Assembly (NCBI GenBank): GCA_002786025.1 | Contig: NHNW01000006.1 | Coordinates: 744,001 to 808,000, forward strand | Direction: 5' to 3' | Source of the DNA: Zasmidium citrigriseum | Taxonomy: Eukaryota; Ascomycota; Dothideomycetes; Mycosphaerellales; Mycosphaerellaceae | Length of the DNA stretch: 64,000 nucleotides | Shown here: piece by piece, positions 23,027-36,097 of the stretch | Position numbering within the stretch: the first letter of the stretch is position 1 | Layout: each line of letters opens with the position of its first letter | Translations under genes and position numbers: made by a program | Notes under the pieces: model-generated | Databases searched by the model: none | What the model saw: only the letters and a program-made list of their open reading frames with translations | Told to the model about the DNA's origin: nothing

Positions 23027-26000
23027 AAACTGCAGCAAGGTGTTTCAACGCCGGTGGTTTACTGACTGGATGGCAGAAATTTTCTGACTCGAGACGTGAA
23101 CGCCACGTGACGGGCACCACGACGGTCGCAAGTGAGTGCAGACCGAAGAAGTCGTTCGCTCGCGTGGTCGTCGACGCGGATGGCGATAGATGGGTGGTGG
23201 TATAGTTCGCGGGTGGTCTGTTCGTCGGAACGCTAGAGGTGCACGATCCTCGAGGCCTCTGCTCGCAACCACGGCAATGACGCCTGTAGTGGATAACTGT
23301 CAGGAACGACTTCCCGCAAAGATAGGTGTATGTTTTGACGCGGCAGGCACGACGACGGATGGTGAGGTGGTTGTTGTGATGTTTCCTCGCTCTTGAGTCG
23401 CCGCGCGTAGGGATTCGGATAGGAGAAGCAGTGTTTCTCGCTGCAGGTGGCCGCCGGAAGTGACGACGGGGTCACGTACCTTCCCAAGAGAGCGTCCGGA
23501 GTATGTGCAGTCGCGGTGCAATGGAAAACAAATGGTAGAGCAGACCGACGACGGCTCGACGGCGCTGGCGATGTTTCTGAGAATCGCGTTGCAGGTCGAA
23601 GAAGGTGGTGCGTGCGCCTGCCCCTAGAAATGTGGGAATGCGCTAGGCCGCTTTGGATGCGTGCGCCTAAAGTGGTCCGTCTCACGCTCTCCCTTCCGTT
23701 TCTCCTGCAGCACCTAATTTGATGCACTCGCTGCGCCGACTCTCCAGCGCGACCACTCCCGATGCGTGCTTAATGCTGCTCCCTCGATTCTGCCAGTCCT
23801 CCTTTCGTCAGCACGACGTCGCTGCTGTTCCGCGCCACGGGTTTCGTTTGGACGGCGGGTGGCCAACAAGCTGACTGCGGTTCCGTCTGGGAGCCGCCTC
23901 CAATCCTTCCGCTGATGTTGCTCGCAATTGCGCAACCTCACGTTCCAGCTCGAACCAGACGTTCTCCCTACTTCGACTTCCAGAGTCGAGCGCGAGGTAA
24001 CCGCTGGTTAGGCGTCCGTGGCGTGGCCGCAAGAACCTCCTGTTTGCTGGATCGTCTCGTGGCGTTCCAGATACCAGTGAGCGAATCGCGTAGGCGCCGG
24101 TTTCCCCTTCGAATGGCCGATTTCCAGTCGTCGATGCCTTGTTCGGGCTCTAGGTGTTTCCAGTTCAGACACGCGAAACGAGAGTCGATCCTCTTGCAGA
24201 AGCTCGACCAGAACGAGTCGCAGGCTGTGGCTCGTCTCAATCCCCCAACACTCGCTGGACTTTCGGTGTCCGATTCTTCCAATGGTTTCCAACTCGACAG
24301 TAATTCCTCCCCTTCCTGTTCCTGCGTATCGCGACCAGCGAGATACGCCCAAATTACCCAACGCGGTGTGCTTCCTGTCCGAAGACGATTACGAGCCCCA
24401 GGATGCCGGTCGATAGACCTTAGGAGATGATCAAAGACGGTAGGATCAATGCTTTACAATGAATGTAGGTAGGTAGGTGATTAACGAGGTGGTAAGACTC
24501 TTCCAAGGAACGTGTAGCGATCAAAGCGAAAACAAAAAAGGTAGGACCAAGTAGCATGGACAACATCTGACTGTAGTATATACACCACGGGCAGTGCCAG
24601 GCTGCAGGTAAACGTCAATCCATACTCGAGAGATTACAGTCCATAGCACCCACGTAAACAGCACGCGCCTCCATGCGCATCGCTCCTCAGGATGACCCCG
24701 GCACACCCACCAGTACGCAAGGCCGTCTTCTTGGATGAAGCCACGGTGGGATGGTTGCGTGCAGGAGCCCAAGCGGCGGCACAACGGGTGGCAGATCTGC
24801 TGGGCCGTCAGGACGGCATCAACAAGCGATCGAGGCGCCCGGGGGCCGTGCAGTCCGCGATGAGTCGTGATGGCAAAAAGATACTCTCGCATGACAAGCC
24901 GGTACTCGAGAAGTTGGTCTTGTTGACATTTCACCATGTACTCTTCGTTCCCTACCTTCATCTCCAACTGGAAATTTCGCATTCAAAGATAGACCTGGAC
25001 AACCACCACGTGTACTACTGGATATTCGTACAGTAGGTGCTATTCTTGTACGCAGAGACCAATCTGCTCGCCGACTGGCCGCCAGCGAGCCCGCCCTGGC
25101 ATTCCGACCTTGACTCAAGCTTCAGATCCCGGCGCACCAGACTGATTGCAAAACTTATTAGCACACACATCCTTGATTCATAAACAGCCGTGCTCGCACT
25201 CGCTGCACGGTGGAGTCGACGACGGCTTGGCTCTGAGGGTTGTTGTCCCGGGTGCCGTGTCACTGGACGAAGAGAACAACGCTGACGTGACGCCTGTTCA
25301 TCAAGATGAGACGTAGCGGACGATTCCAGCTACAGAAGCTCGCTAGAAGGTTTCTGCCCCTTCCGCGAGACGACGGTCTTCGCGCGAAGTGGCCCTTGGG
25401 ACTCGCCAGCAGCAGTCGAGGGCTCCGATGATGGCATGGCGAGGTGCACGGGGCGGAGGAGGTCTCTTGGGCGCAAGCGACCGGCGGAAGGGACTCATGG
25501 AAGCCTGCCCTTTCTTCTCCCGCCCTTCCATGATCAAATTTCCAACGGCCGCGTGCGAGCAGGGGCCACTCCATCGCAGACACGCCCGCCTCGCCGGTGT
25601 TTGGGCTCTTTGGGGCCACTCCGTCCGACGTGTGAAGGCTGCGACGATGATGGCAGTGCAGAAACGACATTCGCGTCGAGATTGAAGCCCTCCCTCATAC
25701 CGACAAACACCCGTCTCCCAGATCCAGCTCCACGCTGCACGCCAAGAGATCTCCTGCAGGAAACCTCCTTGAAAAACACACATCCCGGTCATCAAGACCA
25801 GCAGCAGGTCACACGCCGTCCACCGCGTCTTCTCCCCGTATAACGCTTGTACAAGGCCTCCAAAGCCGGTTCTCGAGCCAATCTTTTGGGCCGCAACTAT
25901 CTCACTAACATCCCGACTGGGTAACAAAACTTCCACAAACCGGTTATATCAAGATCCTGCTAATCTGGTGGCCCTTGTACAACGATCGCCGCCGGGTTGC

Positions 26001-27644
26001 GGCATGCAGCCGGCAGAAGTCGAGTCAAAGAATAGCAACGGCTGCCGCGTTCAACCTCGCTGTAAAGAGATCCGTCATCCGCGTCCTGCTAAGACTCATC
26101 GCCCGAAAGAGGAGGTACAACTTGCAAATACCTCGCCGCTTTCCGCAGACTTCGAATCCGCATACCATCGATTGGTTGTAATGACGCGTATCGTACAGCA
26201 GGTGAAACGGGCCTACACCAGTCAGCGTTTCGCTTGGTCGAAAGGCGAAGCCATTTGTTCCCATTAGCGGCAACTTTCCGGATTCATGGATGCTGTCCGC
26301 CGGCGTGGCCTCCGCCCATTAGCCAATCTCGCGGCATGGCATTAGTACACATCCCATCGCTGTATACAGCGCACAGGGCAATGGTCACGCGGATCGATGG
26401 TTCTGCGATTCCAGCGATCGAGAGACATTCGACCATAATGGACGACTCGCCATGCCAGACTGACATCTCGACCGCGAAATGAGATCATTTTGAATGTCTC
26501 ATTATCAACTGCAGGTGATGGTGAATGTTGTGCAGATGAAGGATTGTTGACGACCTACGCTCCCACCATCTCGGGGCCGTGCTCAAGCTCACCACAGAGC
26601 CTGGTCAAGCAAATATCAAAGCTCCTTTTCACAACCCTCGAGGATCACTGCCACCGCGAAGTTGGAACTCGGAATTGTCTTCCCCGATTTAGCAGCTTTG
26701 GAGTCACCTCGGGCAAAGAGGTCTGGACCTCTACTTCCCTACAACAACCCGGGTATATTCCGAATGGGCAAGACAAAGAGACATATGCGATTGCCCAATA
26801 GGGCGAAGCCTGTTAGTTATACTTTCTAGGGTCTCGTGAAGCTGCAATATGGCAGAGATTGAAGGAAAAGAGGCTGTGTGGTAATCTACTCACAATGGCA
26901 TGTTAGGCTCGATGCGGAAGACTGTGCTAACAGAACATGACTCCGGAATCGTCAACAAGATCGATGTTCTTGACCTTGCAGCAGTCAACAGTCCTGTTAT
27001 CATATCAACACCGTCATTCAAGGGCCGAAGGAGCAACAAACTGCACACTATCAGTTCAACAGAGCCCGACGTCCTGGTTCCGCACCAGGCCGATCAATAT
27101 CGTCGCCGCTCGTGCCTTGGAAATCCGGCATGTTTAACAACTTAACATTAAGACTTCTAACATGTGGCTTGAACCCTCCTGGACGTTCGGGTTGACGTCT
27201 GTTATACCCAATCTGCCAGCACAACGGCTTTGCATATATGTCATGCATGATCAGATTCTCCCACCGTAATGGACAGGACTGCAGAGACGAGGCAGCGCTG
27301 CGTCAGCGCAATTTCGCTCTCGTGTCAAAGGCTCCAAGCCACTGTGCAGGGAGGGGTGGGTGAGTCTGAGCGTTTGAGAAAGATTCTTTGGGTCTTCTAG
27401 CGTGGGGGTATGACGACACGGAGAGTGGTCTCGCTCCGAGAGACGAGCGACGAGGCCGTCGACACGAAGGAGGTTTCGTTTTGATTTCGGTCGGTGAGTG
27501 GGAATGAGGTGAGTAAAAGAATCGGCATCGAGGAGAGAAAGGAGAAGAAGCAGGTTCGGCTCGGCGAAAAGCGGACCGATCCTGCCGACTTCACTTCTCG
27601 AACAACTGCATCTCTCCCAAGCCATCAACACGGAGAGGACAACA
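23027..27644. other. Long gene-poor stretch
   Basis: About 4.6 kb. The part next to 23026 is probably the leader and promoter of the zinc-finger gene. Overlapping open frames on both strands (largest about 197 codons at 25343-25936) show no domain, signal peptide or intron pattern. I found no convincing tRNA or repeat. A non-coding RNA cannot be excluded. Confidence 0.4.
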
Positions 27645-28882
27645 ATGGATCCGCAGCTCGTTCTCTTCCGAAGACAGTACTTACAGCTATTCGAGCCAGA
27701 CTTCTTGGCCTGGCCACCCAAGCAGCTCTTAAGAAATGCCGACGTCCAAGCATGGCTCTACGCAAATCTCTTCAACCCGGACAAGAACTCGAGGTTGCCG
27801 CCAGAAAGGTACCAGCTGCGTGTCCTGAAGCCTTTGGTAAAGAAGATTGAACAGTCAATCGAAGATCCCGAAGAAGATGTAGGTACACGAAAACACGCTT
27901 TTCACACAACGTCAAGGGAACTCTTCAACCCCGACCTTTCTTTTTGCCATCTCATTCTGATCCCCTCTTTTTCTCCCACAGGAAATCTCCGACTCCCTCA
28001 TGACCCACCTCTCCACCCTCATAGCCTCAGAACTGCCATCAGAAGCCCAAGCCGTCCAACAGAAGTCTTATGTGACATTCGTTTGCCTTCCCCCATCCGC
28101 GAATCTGGACATGGACCCAAGACAAGAACCAACCCTAACCCTCCTCGAACGCCCCCACCTAATCTCCGGCTCCCAAACAACCGGTTTCCGCACCTGGGAA
28201 GCCGCCCTGCACCTCGGCTCCTACCTCCTCACCCAACCCTCCCTCCTCCAAAACAAAAACATCCTAGAACTCGGCGCCGGAACAGGTTTCCTTTCCATCC
28301 TTGCGAAGAAGTTTTGCGGAGCGGGGAGGGTTATGACGACGGATGGCGATGAGGGCGTTGTGGAGGCGCTGAAGGAGAATTTTTTTCTTAATGGGTTGGA
28401 GGGGGTTGAGGGGGTGGGGGCGAGTGTGCTTAGGTGGGGGAGGGGACTTAGGGGGACGTGGGTTGAGGAGGAGTGTGAGGGGACGGGGAAGGGGTTTGAT
28501 GTTGTGCTTGGGGCTGATATTGTGAGTTGAATTCTAAGTGGGAGTATTGGAGCTTCGGCTAACGATGAATAGACGTACGATAAGCAAGCCATCTCAGCAC
28601 TGGTGGGAACGCTTCGAATGCTTTTCGATCTCCGGCCGAGCGTGCATGTTCTAATCGCGGGTACGGTGCGGAACGCTGAGACTTTTGGGACCTTCACGCA
28701 TGCTTGTGGTGAGTCGCTCCACTGCCATACCGTCCGAAAGCGTGCTGACGGAGTCAACAGAGAAGAACAACTTCCAGATGACCGAGATCAACTTCCAACC
28801 CAAGCCGATCCGCGAACAGACAGCCCTGTTCTACGCCAAAGCCGTGCCCTTCAAGATCTTCTCGATACGAGGGCCAGCGTAG
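27645..28882 (+). CDS. EFM3: Protein-lysine methyltransferase, EFM3/FAM86 family (elongation factor 2)
   Basis: join(27645..27878, 27982..28521, 28573..28708, 28761..28882), 343 aa. Introns: GAT|GTAGGT to CACAG, ATT|GTGAGT with branch CTAACG to ATAG, and TGTG|GTGAGT to AACAG; each join keeps the frame. The N-terminal FAM86-type region reads FRRQYLQL and LPPERYQLRVLKPLVKK. The seven-beta-strand methyltransferase core has motif I LELGAGTGFLSILAKKF near residue 173, DGDEGVVEALKENFFLNG, and motif post-I DVVLGADI, followed by the family strand HVLIAGTVRNAETFGTF. The yeast and human members trimethylate a lysine of eEF2, so the same substrate is inferred. Cytosolic. Convergent with KGD1. Confidence 0.88.
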
Positions 28883-29088
28883 GTCTAAGCTGAAATGACA
28901 GAAACGAACAAGTTTCAAAGAGATCATTAGATAACGCCGAACCATGACCTTACACCACGTTAATATGTACAAACAAGCGCATCATGAGACTTTTCACACA
29001 GGAACAGCAGTATCAGCGGCGCTCGTAACTGAAGAACCCTCGCAACCTGCAAATGCACAAAATCACACTCTTCTTCTCTCTATCCTCT

Positions 29089-32000
29089 TTACTCGCCCTT
29101 GAGCTTATCCTGCTTGACACTCCACGCCATCTCCAAAAGATCCTGCTCTTCCTTCAAATGCGTGCTCTTGAGACCGGTGGCCACCGACGCACTTGGGTTG
29201 CGGCCAGCGTACATGACGTGCTTCCTGTCGTGGTGTTGGGTGTTGTTGAGGAGAGTCTCGATTCTGGGCTGAGTGAAAGACCAGGCACCGGCGTTGAGGG
29301 GCTCCTCCTGGCACCAGACGATGGTCTCGGCGTTGGGGTAGCTGTCGAGGTTGTCACGGAGCTGGGCCCATGGGAAGGGGTTGAGCTGTTCGAGACGAGT
29401 GATAGCGGTGTCGGTGAGGTTGTTCTGTTGTCGGTACTTGAAGAGGGCGGCGAAGACTTGGCCAGAGCAGAGGATGACGCGCTTGATCTCGTTGTGAGGC
29501 TGAATCTTGAACTCGGCGTTCTCGTTGTGTGCTGGGTCGGGAATGATCCACTGGAAGTGGCTCTCTCCAGTGAACTCGTCGAGGCTTGAGCGTGCAAGTG
29601 GGTGGCGCAACAGACTCTTGCTGAAGAACGAGATCAAAGGCTTGCGGAATTGGCGGTTCATCTGGCGGCGGAGAATGTGGAAGGAGTTGGACGGAGTTGT
29701 GCAGGTGACGATCTGCATGTTGCAGTCCTGGTGTTGACGGTCGAGCTTGTCGGGCGATGGGAAGATTCTTGGGTCCTCGTTGCAAAGCTGCAAGAAGCGT
29801 TCCATGCGACCAGAACTGTGCTCTGGACCTTGACCATCGTATCCGTGGGGCAGGTTCATGACGAGACCAGATCGCTGCAGCCACTTGACTTCACCAGAAG
29901 CAATGAACTGGTCAATGACACACTGTGCGTTGTTGGCGAAGTCACCGAACTGAGCTTCCCAGATGACCAAAGCGTTGGGAGTCGAAAGCGAGTAGCCATA
30001 TTCGAAGCCGAGAACGCCATACTCACTCAAGCTGGAGTTTGAGATGACGAAAGATGCCTGATCCTTGCTAAGGTGCTTCAGAGGAGTGTAGGTGTCCTCG
30101 CTCTGTTGGTCGTGGAGCACAGCGTGTCTTTGTGAGAAGGTACCACGCTCCACATCCTGACCAGACACACGCACGTGATGGCCCTCCATGCAGAGTGTTC
30201 CGAAGGCGAGCGCTTCTGCTGTCGACATATCGATGTTCTTACCCTCGTCAACAGTCTTGGTCCTGTTTGCAAGGATACGCTTCAGGTTCTTGTGGACGTG
30301 GAATCCCTCCGGAGGCTCGCCGATGATCTTGGCGACGTACTTGAGCCTCTCGGCATCGACAGCAGTTGGCTCGTGTGGCAAAACTTCAGTAGCAAGTTCC
30401 TTTGGCGACTTGAAGCCGTGCCAAGCACTGGTAAGCCATTCCCTGGCGGTCGGTTGGTAGTCTTTCGATCTTGAGAAGGAGTCTTCAAGCATGCCCCAGA
30501 CCCACTTCTTGTGCTCGTCAATGTCCTCTTTGGTGAAAGTCTTGGCGTCGAGGAGCTGCTTGACATACTTGTCGAGAACTGGCTGTTGCTCGTTGATGCG
30601 CTTGTACATCAGGGGCTGTGTGAAGGAAGGCTGGTCAGTCTCGTTGTGTCCTTGCTTACGGTAGCAGACGATGTCGATAATGACGTCCTTCTTGAACTCG
30701 GCACGCCAGTCAGCAGCGAGCTGGCAAACAAAGTTCAGGGCCTCGACATCGTCCCCGTTGACGTGGAACACTGGAGCATCGACGAATTTGGCGATATCAG
30801 AGCAGTAAGGAGTCGATCGGGCGAAACGTGGGTCAGTGGTGAAGCCGATCTGGTTGTTGACGATCAAGTGAATGGTGCCGCCGGTTTGATAAGCGGGGAG
30901 TGCGTAGAAGCCCATGGTCTCGTACACAACACCCTGAGCAGCGAAAGCAGCGTCACCATGGAGCAACACGCCCATAGCAGAAGTCGCCTGGGTCTCGTCG
31001 CCGTTCATGTGGAGGATAGCACGAGTCTTGCCCAGGACGACTGGATCCTCGGCTTCCAAGTGAGAAGGATTGGCGACCAGAGAGAGCTGAACACGCTTGC
31101 CGGACGGGGTGGGACGCTCGAAGTTCATTCCCAGATGGTACTTGACGTCTCCAGAACCCTCGTCAGATGGCTCTGCCGAGCCGCCGAATTCCGAGAAGAT
31201 GGACTCGTTTGGCTTGCGAACGACGTTGGACAGGACATTCAGACGACCTCTGTGAGGCATTCCAATGACAATATCCTTGACGCCGTAGTCGACGGAGCGA
31301 TCGATCAAAGCCTTCATGCCGGGGATGAGAGATTCTCCACCTTCCAAACCGAAGCGCTTGTCGTTGGGATACTTGGTGGCCAGGAAGGATTCGAACGACG
31401 AAGACCAGATGAGACGATCGAGGATGCGGCGCTTCTCGTCCACCGAGTATTTGTAGGGCTGTGGCACCTCTATTCTCTGGCGCAGCCAGTCGCACTGATC
31501 TCTGTCGGGAATGTGGATATACTCGATACCGTAAGGACCGCAGTAAAGACGCTCGCAAGCCTCAATGATCTCACGCAGGGTCATCTTGTCCCGCGACTCA
31601 GTCTTGAAGCGTGGCAAGATACCAGGCCCCAGGGTGTACTCGGTGTCCATGTCCGCTTCGGTGAAATTGTATGTCTTCAAATCCAATTCTCTTGGTACTG
31701 TTGCTGTTTGACTTCTTATGCCCAATGGATCTATCTTTGCTTTATGGTGGCCTCGCGCCTGGTACGCCCGCACCAAGAGCTGGACCTTCAAGTGGTTCAA
31801 AACGTCGCTGCTCTGTCCCTCGCCCATGGCAGCTGAGGTTGCAAAAGTTGGTGCTGTAACGCCTCCCACTGGGTTGGGAACAATGGTTGGAGGGGGAGTG
31901 AAAGCACGGCTGACTGGCATGTCGCCACTCTCCATGTTCTTGAAGTAGGCCTGCCACGAAACGTGCACAGAGGATGGATCCCTCTTCCACTCAGCGTACA

Positions 32001-32256
32001 TCTCGTCGACATAGTTGGCCGTGTTTCCCTGCAGGAAGGAATCGGAGGGGTCCACGCCATTCTGGGTCTCTTCCGCGGTCACAGCATAGCTGCGGTGCTG
32101 GGCAGTGAAGGCGTTGTAGGAGGAGAGACCCAGCTCCCTCCGGTTGGCAACCAGCGCAGTTCGGGGCGCATGAGGGGCGACGCTGGAGAAGGCTCTGGCA
32201 GAGGGACTAGCAGTGGCCAAGCGTTTGCTGCATCGACAGAGTTGAGAGAGCAGCAT
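29089..32256 (-). CDS. KGD1: 2-oxoglutarate dehydrogenase E1 component, mitochondrial
   Basis: Single exon, 1,055 aa. Thiamine diphosphate-dependent decarboxylase of the TCA-cycle 2-oxoglutarate dehydrogenase complex. The N-terminus ([20 protein letters not shown], Arg/Ser rich, few acids) is a mitochondrial presequence, followed by the E1 N-terminal segment [18 protein letters not shown]. Cofactor and catalytic blocks are [26 protein letters not shown] near residue 432, [10 protein letters not shown] near 468 and [21 protein letters not shown]. The transketolase-like pyrimidine domain has [13 protein letters not shown] and [15 protein letters not shown]. The C-terminus carries EEPLNAGAW. Length matches eukaryotic E1. 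A 441-codon open frame on the other strand is a shadow. Confidence 0.97.
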   Translation of the reverse strand: MLLSQLCRCSKRLATASPSARAFSSVAPHAPRTALVANRRELGLSSYNAFTAQHRSYAVTAEETQNGVDPSDSFLQGNTANYVDEMYAEWKRDPSSVHVSWQAYFKNMESGDMPVSRAFTPPPTIVPNPVGGVTAPTFATSAAMGEGQSSDVLNHLKVQLLVRAYQARGHHKAKIDPLGIRSQTATVPRELDLKTYNFTEADMDTEYTLGPGILPRFKTESRDKMTLREIIEACERLYCGPYGIEYIHIPDRDQCDWLRQRIEVPQPYKYSVDEKRRILDRLIWSSSFESFLATKYPNDKRFGLEGGESLIPGMKALIDRSVDYGVKDIVIGMPHRGRLNVLSNVVRKPNESIFSEFGGSAEPSDEGSGDVKYHLGMNFERPTPSGKRVQLSLVANPSHLEAEDPVVLGKTRAILHMNGDETQATSAMGVLLHGDAAFAAQGVVYETMGFYALPAYQTGGTIHLIVNNQIGFTTDPRFARSTPYCSDIAKFVDAPVFHVNGDDVEALNFVCQLAADWRAEFKKDVIIDIVCYRKQGHNETDQPSFTQPLMYKRINEQQPVLDKYVKQLLDAKTFTKEDIDEHKKWVWGMLEDSFSRSKDYQPTAREWLTSAWHGFKSPKELATEVLPHEPTAVDAERLKYVAKIIGEPPEGFHVHKNLKRILANRTKTVDEGKNIDMSTAEALAFGTLCMEGHHVRVSGQDVERGTFSQRHAVLHDQQSEDTYTPLKHLSKDQASFVISNSSLSEYGVLGFEYGYSLSTPNALVIWEAQFGDFANNAQCVIDQFIASGEVKWLQRSGLVMNLPHGYDGQGPEHSSGRMERFLQLCNEDPRIFPSPDKLDRQHQDCNMQIVTCTTPSNSFHILRRQMNRQFRKPLISFFSKSLLRHPLARSSLDEFTGESHFQWIIPDPAHNENAEFKIQPHNEIKRVILCSGQVFAALFKYRQQNNLTDTAITRLEQLNPFPWAQLRDNLDSYPNAETIVWCQEEPLNAGAWSFTQPRIETLLNNTQHHDRKHVMYAGRNPSASVATGLKSTHLKEEQDLLEMAWSVKQDKLKGE

Positions 32257-32844
32257 GGCTCAAGATGCTCATCGAATCGCAGGGTGTCGTGGAGTAGCAG
32301 GCGATGGGGAGACGGACGCCGGGCGTCTCGTGATGTCGATAGGGTCACTAGGTGACGGTGGGTTGGTGAAGGCGAAGGAGTTGGGCAGAAGCAGCAGCAA
32401 GCAAGTTAGCTTCGTGCACACCAGCGCTGCGCAACGACAGAGCTTTGGCGGCCTGTGAGCGCGGCAATCACCCGCACCTTCCGACTGACAAAGAGCCGCG
32501 TGATTGGCTGCCGGCAGCTTCGGCACTAGCGCCACTCCTTTCACGTGTCGCGGATCCTCTCAAACTTCACCCCAACATCTTCCCGCCAAGTCTTCAAAGC
32601 ATGATGGTTACAACATTGAGGCCGCCCACACAGGTGAACTGCTATCGACATGTACAAACAAAGCAATCGACTCGCCATTCTTGCCTGGCTTCGTGGCATA
32701 TACAGCACGACTCGACCTGAGACATCTCTAAAAACCAAGGCCGAGTCCACCCGCATATCAATGCACCCTCCTCCTGATCATTCCGGAGCAGTCCTCAGCT
32801 ATCTTAATCAACATCCGCAGAGAAGACAATTCAGAGCCGGCGTT
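32257..32844. other. Intergenic region upstream of KGD1
   Basis: About 590 bp holding the KGD1 promoter and the 3' end of the S28 peptidase gene. No further feature recognised. Confidence 0.45.
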
Positions 32845-34580
32845 TCATCCCGATTTCTTCTTGTTCGCGATTTTCATCCACTCCTTGAGGATCTGCAGCT
32901 CAATGGCATTGGTCTTGAAAGTCATTAGCTAAGATCAGATTTCCGGACAGTCAATGCTTCACTCACTGCCTTCACAGTCTCCTTGGTCGTATTATCCTGC
33001 GCAAAGAGATCCTCCCGATGCGCCATGCCGGTCGTGAAGAGTCTGCGGCTTGCATGAGGATCCCAACCCAACGGCAGGACGAAATCGAACGGTCCAGCTA
33101 TTGAAGTAGTTAGATCGAATTCAGCCAAGGAGGAAAGTATGCCAGTGGAGTTCTGAAGCTCCTCAGAGGTGAAGCGGTACTTCCTGTACAGCTCCTCTGC
33201 CGGTGGTGCCGAGACGCCATACTGCGCGCGACATGACTCCACTGCTCCGAGATGTGACAACGCCGGATCCCCAGTGGGCAGAAAGATTGTATCATTGCCG
33301 ATACTGGATGCATCGAAGGACAAATACGTGCCTGTAATCATGCTTCAGCATCTCCCGGCGCCAGCCTGCCGTTCTCGTGTCCTGCAACTTACAGGTGATG
33401 TAACTAAAAGGGGTCCTCTCGATAGTGGGTGCTATCAACTTGCTCCATTGTTCAGGCGACTGCCAGGGAAGACATGTCAAGTCCTCACCAATGTCTGCAG
33501 CACTTTGAGGCCACCAGAGCCAGTTCGTCCGGTTCAGGATCTCGAGCGGATCGTCCGTCTCCAAGGCAATCTCTAGGGACTTCTGCAGTGGTTCGGCTAA
33601 TGGAGAGCGTCCAGGACGAGCTACGACGTAGTCGAATTCGATACTACTTGAATACACCTCTTGGAGCAAGGCGGCAAGCTTTCCAAGATTTTCCGACGAG
33701 TTGGTTGTCACTGGACTGCAGAGACGAAACTCCTCTTGAAGGCTCGAAACATCATCTGAGAAGAATGAGCCAAGAGCTAGTGCCAGTGCTGATGTGGACT
33801 CACTACTTAGAAATCTCCCTTTCAACACAGCAAAAGCTCGCTGGATCTTTGCTGCGGCCTCTGCCGACTGCTGCCAGTATGTTCTGCTGATCTATGAATG
33901 GTCAGTAAATTCACGATGAACCCGTGTTTGCTATGACTAACATAGTTCCACCAGTTGAATTGTGCTGGCACATTCGTGTCATTTCGACCAAAGAAGCCTC
34001 TCAACGCGGGTGCAGAAGCAATAACACCGTCGAACGTCTCCGGACGATTCTGTCGGAACAAGGTCATCAGAGTTCCGCCGTACGACCCGCTGGCCGCAAA
34101 CACCGCTGCATCCTCAGCACCCGTTACATTGTGCTTGATCGATTCAACAAACGAAACGGCATCCTGCATAACATTGTCAAGGGTCAGGTACTTCCACTCA
34201 TCAGCTGTGTAATTCTTGGCTGCCGGGCCGAATGGTTTGGATACCCCGAAGTATCGATGTTCGAGTGCCACAACAATTCCGTTGAGGTCTTGTGCGAAGT
34301 CGTACAGGATTGTCGATTCGATGCAATCCAGGTATGTGGATTCTTCGCCTTGGAAAAGGAGGATCGGACCGCCAGGCTGGTAGTAGTCGGTGCTCATGTA
34401 GTACTTTTGTTGGAAAGTGCCGTTGTTCTGGCCGAGGTGGTCGATGCGTTGAGTTAGGTATTTCGCAGGGGAGAGGCATCTTGAAGACTCTGAGCTAGTG
34501 CCATTATTTGGGTTGCTGATCGATGGCACAGCAGCGACAAGTGTTGCGGAGATAGCAAAGCCGAAGAACTGTAAGTGCAT
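32845..34580 (-). CDS. Secreted serine peptidase, family S28 (Pro-X carboxypeptidase/dipeptidyl peptidase type)
   Basis: complement(join(32845..32913, 32967..33331, 33393..33891, 33942..34580)), 523 aa. Introns are 50, 61 and 53 nt with donors GTTAGT, GTAAGT and GTGAGT. The last intron matters: without it the frame stops at 32925, while splicing adds TNAIELQILKEWMKIANKKK. A signal peptide (MHLQFFGFAISATLVAAVPS) is followed by a pro-like region and QRIDHL, PGGPILLFQGEES, EHRYFG and the nucleophile block AASGSYGGTLM (Ser near residue 165). The other triad members fit the Asp of LGWDP and the His of GMAHREDLFAQ. Many NxT/S sites indicate a glycoprotein. Family enzymes cleave after proline; some fungal ones act at acid pH outside the cell. 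It opens the secretion-rich segment. Confidence 0.88.
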
Positions 34581-35185
34581 GGCTTCTCGTTGAAGAAATG
34601 ATGACCTTGGCTTCCATTTCTACTGACCAATTCCAGTCGATTTATATGTTTACTCATACGCCAGTGCGAGTCTTTCCACAACGTCACTGGAATATCGCAT
34701 TCGCTACTGAAGTCTCTTCAACTACCATATGCAGCAGGCAGAATTTGTGAGTGAATTCTACTAGCTTCTTCCTTCGAGACAACTACACCGAAGCTGGCGA
34801 AACGCAGCGCTGTCACGCTCGTCAACGTCAAGCAACTTCAAGACAACCAAATTTTCCAGCACAGCCCCTTCGGATGCGGCAATGGATGATTAAATCGCCA
34901 CTACCCAGGATCAACGCCTCTCAATGACAGATACTCCGCAAGCAAAGTTTCGCATCGGTGGAACATGGTACAAGGAGGCCCGCTCACTGCGGAACACATG
35001 AGAACGCTTTCCGCTATATTGTCAGCCTGCTCTTGGCCGAGACCATTCGTACGGATCACAGCATTCAAACGAGCAAACCGTTTCATCGAAATGAAGACGA
35101 CCTATATGAGAAAGCAGACGCTGGGAAAGTCTTCGAGGCAGCTTCCTAGATCGTCTTCCTCCAACACTTCAGAATCATATCTGCT
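34581..35185. other. Intergenic region
   Basis: About 600 bp between divergent secreted-protein genes. No element recognised apart from AT-rich patches suitable for promoters. Confidence 0.45.
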
Positions 35186-35901
35186 ATGATCTCCCCCCTC
35201 ATCCTCCTGGCAATTGGTGCCTCAGCCCGATACATCAATAGTACTGCAGGCATCGCCGGACCTTACGGGCTCATCAGCCCCAACATAGCTGCCAGTATCA
35301 TTGCCGCAGACGCATGCACCACGATCTTCGACGTGAGCTGCTACCAGAGCTGTTCAAACTTCGATCCAGACTATCTGGTCAGTTGCCACTAGTCATATTT
35401 TCACACTTTACTAATGCCCATCAGGTCCACGTAACCCAATACCAACAAACCGCCTACAGAGCCCGCCTCTACAGCACCCTTTCAGCCCTAGAGTTCAACA
35501 CCACAACCACCAGCATCGGCTGCGCCAACACCACCACCACATCAGCAGACGTTCTGACCTTCCAGCAAGACTGCACTGCCAAGGGACCTGCCCCATCATA
35601 TACTTCGGTGGTCTGCACCAATACATACATTCTCGACACAGCCTCGACCACCCTGACAGCCACCGCAACTGATCCAGCACACGTTTCCCAGGCCACTTTT
35701 CCTGTCACTGCTGGGGCAAGTCTGTTGCCGTCGATTACCAGCAAGTGTGGGGCTGCGACGACTGAGGCTTCGCCGTACCCGACTTCGAGCACGGTGTGTG
35801 GTGAGGAGGCTTATCGAATGCTATGGTCGGGAAGAGAGCAAGGCATTGGAAAACAGGATGTCGAGAGGCTGCGGGAAGCTGGACGGATGGCCAACGTGTG
35901 A
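35186..35901 (+). CDS. Small secreted protein, member 1 of a tandem family
   Basis: join(35186..35377, 35425..35901), 222 aa. The intron (47 nt) has donor CTG|GTCAGT, branch TTTACTAATG and acceptor CATCAG. A short signal peptide (MISPLILLAIGASA) precedes a Ser/Thr-rich, NxT-rich ectodomain. It is the most diverged of four neighbours but keeps the layout: ASIIAADAC near residue 36 (others ASVISFDAC), paired cysteines just before the intron, and FPVTAGASLLPSITSKC (others LTITGGLEKLSSMTGSC). Unlike members 2-4, the C-terminus is charged rather than hydrophobic, so it may be freely secreted or the 3' end may need another intron. No known domain. Confidence 0.66.
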
Positions 35902-36097
35902 GGGCACAAAGGTTAGTGACATACAGGTTGAACTGTCATGTAACGCCAGCAGCAGGTTCCTTCGTTTCGGTACTACGTGGGGGAAGGCAGCAAACATTTT
36001 ACAAAGGCATTGATCATTGACTTCCGAGTCTCCTCGTACTCCTTCTACATACATACCTTTACCTTCTTACAGCGGTCTCCCGGGACCATTTTCGACA

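Noticed and set aside
24692..25036. 114-codon + frame and opposing 153-codon - frame (24521-24982)
   Set aside because: Both overlap and neither shows recognisable features.
30511..31836. 441-codon open frame on + strand
   Set aside because: Lies wholly antisense to KGD1 in its conserved core; codon mirror effect.
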